Of a stretch of DNA of 64,000 bases, positions 63,295-64,000 are shown in pieces. Within the stretch, counting starts at the first letter, position 1. Each line of letters begins with the position of its first letter. This stretch comes from Prionace glauca. Taxonomy: Eukaryota > Chordata > Chondrichthyes > Carcharhiniformes > Carcharhinidae. Made by a program: the position numbers and the translations under genes. Below the pieces are notes generated by a model. The model was not told the DNA's origin. It worked only from the letters and a program-made list of their open reading frames with translations, and searched no databases. Location of the stretch: positions 34,543,609 through 34,607,608 of the forward strand of contig CM075760.1 in NCBI GenBank assembly GCA_037974335.1, read 5' to 3'.

Positions 63295-63714
63295 CTGTAA
63301 AATGAGTTTAGAAACATCATCATTGTCAGACAGGATCAAAATTCAGAAGACATTTCTACTTTTTGTGGAACAGTAAAGCAGTAAACCCTCATCCTGCACA
63401 CTTTCCCTCCTCCCTGTCCTGCAACCAACTCCCTCACTGGCCAACCATCTCATATTTCAATGGACTGTCACGTGTTCGAGTCCAGTGTCCCAAGCTGCAT
63501 GGCATATGGGTGCTGTATGGCATATGGGTGTAAGATGGATCTGTACAGCACCCTCTTCCAACTGTTCTGGCTGCCAACAAGCCCCTGCCCACCCACACAT
63601 TTCCAGCAGCACCGCACACAATACTGTCACCTGCTCCAACAGACACATGAAGGATGTCCTTTCATTTTCTTTGAGCGAGTTGCTCTGCTTGGCAAACCCA
63701 GTATGAAATATCTT
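63295..63714. other. ZNF L intron
   Basis: A short repeat (GCATATGGGTG twice near 63500-63530) and no gene. The overlapping frames on both strands show no domain. Confidence 0.35.
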
Positions 63715-64000
63715 CACAGATCTTTTTTCCCACCCTCTGTTCTGCCTGGGTTCAGTTCTCTTTTGTAAAGAGTGAAAATAAAAACCAATCAATTATTTTC
63801 TCTCCTGGTCACTACAGGGAGTTTCTTATTGGGGATGTTGGGTCCTCCAGCGGGTGTTTGTGAATCCTCCCAGAGTTTCCTTCCTTCCCAGAGATCAGAG
63901 TCCTCATTGATTTGAGGCCAAAGTGTAACCTCTTATTTACTGTCCCCCTCCCCCATCCTCTGATGTGAACCATCCTCCAGTGGCTGAGCCAGGATGGGGT
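63715..64000. promoter_or_regulatory. left flank of a ZNF promoter, continuing past the window
   Basis: 63820-64000 is nearly identical to 26530-26702 (GTGTTTGTGAATCCTCCCAG, CAGTGGCTGAGCCAGGATGG). At 26.7 kb this flank leads into the CpG core, so a promoter core probably starts just beyond the window. Confidence 0.65.

Noticed and set aside
63434-63792. Overlapping 70-111 codon frames on both strands
   Set aside because: Both strands are open over the same stretch of intron-like sequence and neither has a domain.

Overview
The window looks like nuclear DNA of a cartilaginous fish, most likely a shark. The reasons are its dense tRNA-derived SINEs of the elasmobranch HE1 kind, abundant CR1-like and L2-like LINEs, GT-AG introns and a KRAB-less C2H2 zinc-finger (ZNF) gene family. 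The organism is inferred from repeat style and gene structure; no search was possible. I saw no retrovirus, LTR element, Polinton, CRISPR array, rRNA gene or stand-alone tRNA gene.

The backbone is a cluster of about twelve poly-zinc-finger loci, named here A to L from left to right: A(-) 4.6-6.1 kb, B(+) 11.1-11.8, C(-) 24.2-25.8, D(+) 29.3-30.1, E(-) 33.0-34.2, F(-) 41.0-41.8, G(-) 42.4-43.9, H(+) 48.1-49.8, I(+) 50.6-52.1, J(-) 54.3-54.6, K(-) 56.7-57.8 and L(-) 62.8-63.3. Each array lies in one terminal exon behind a conserved splice acceptor. C, G, I and K have intact frames. A, D, E, F, H and L carry stops or frameshifts, B is internally deleted and J is a fragment. No KRAB, SCAN or BTB domain precedes any array.

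GC-rich, CpG-rich promoter blocks with CCAAT boxes, GC boxes and NRF1-like and YY1-like sites lie at 1.0-1.7, 7.3-8.0, 26.4-27.6, 45.0-45.4, 47.1-47.8 and 63.7-64.0 kb, with a weaker one at 39.0-39.7. Several are built as inverted repeats and sit between divergent ZNF genes (A/B, C/D and probably G/H), which suggests inherited head-to-head bidirectional promoters.

The one host gene outside the ZNF family is a BTB-BACK protein of the LGALS3BP/BTBD17 family. Its coding exon is 19388-20740, and a candidate noncoding first exon near 15.8-15.9 kb has an ISRE-like interferon element just upstream.

The rest is mostly mobile-element debris, often nested. There are four SINE types: A and B share one tRNA-like head but have different tails, and C and D each have a tail that matches a LINE in the window. 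There are several LINE families, including an almost full-length CR1-like copy with a 912-codon endonuclease-RT frame at 57.9-61.0 kb, and an L2-like LINE at 34.6-37.9 kb split by three later insertions.
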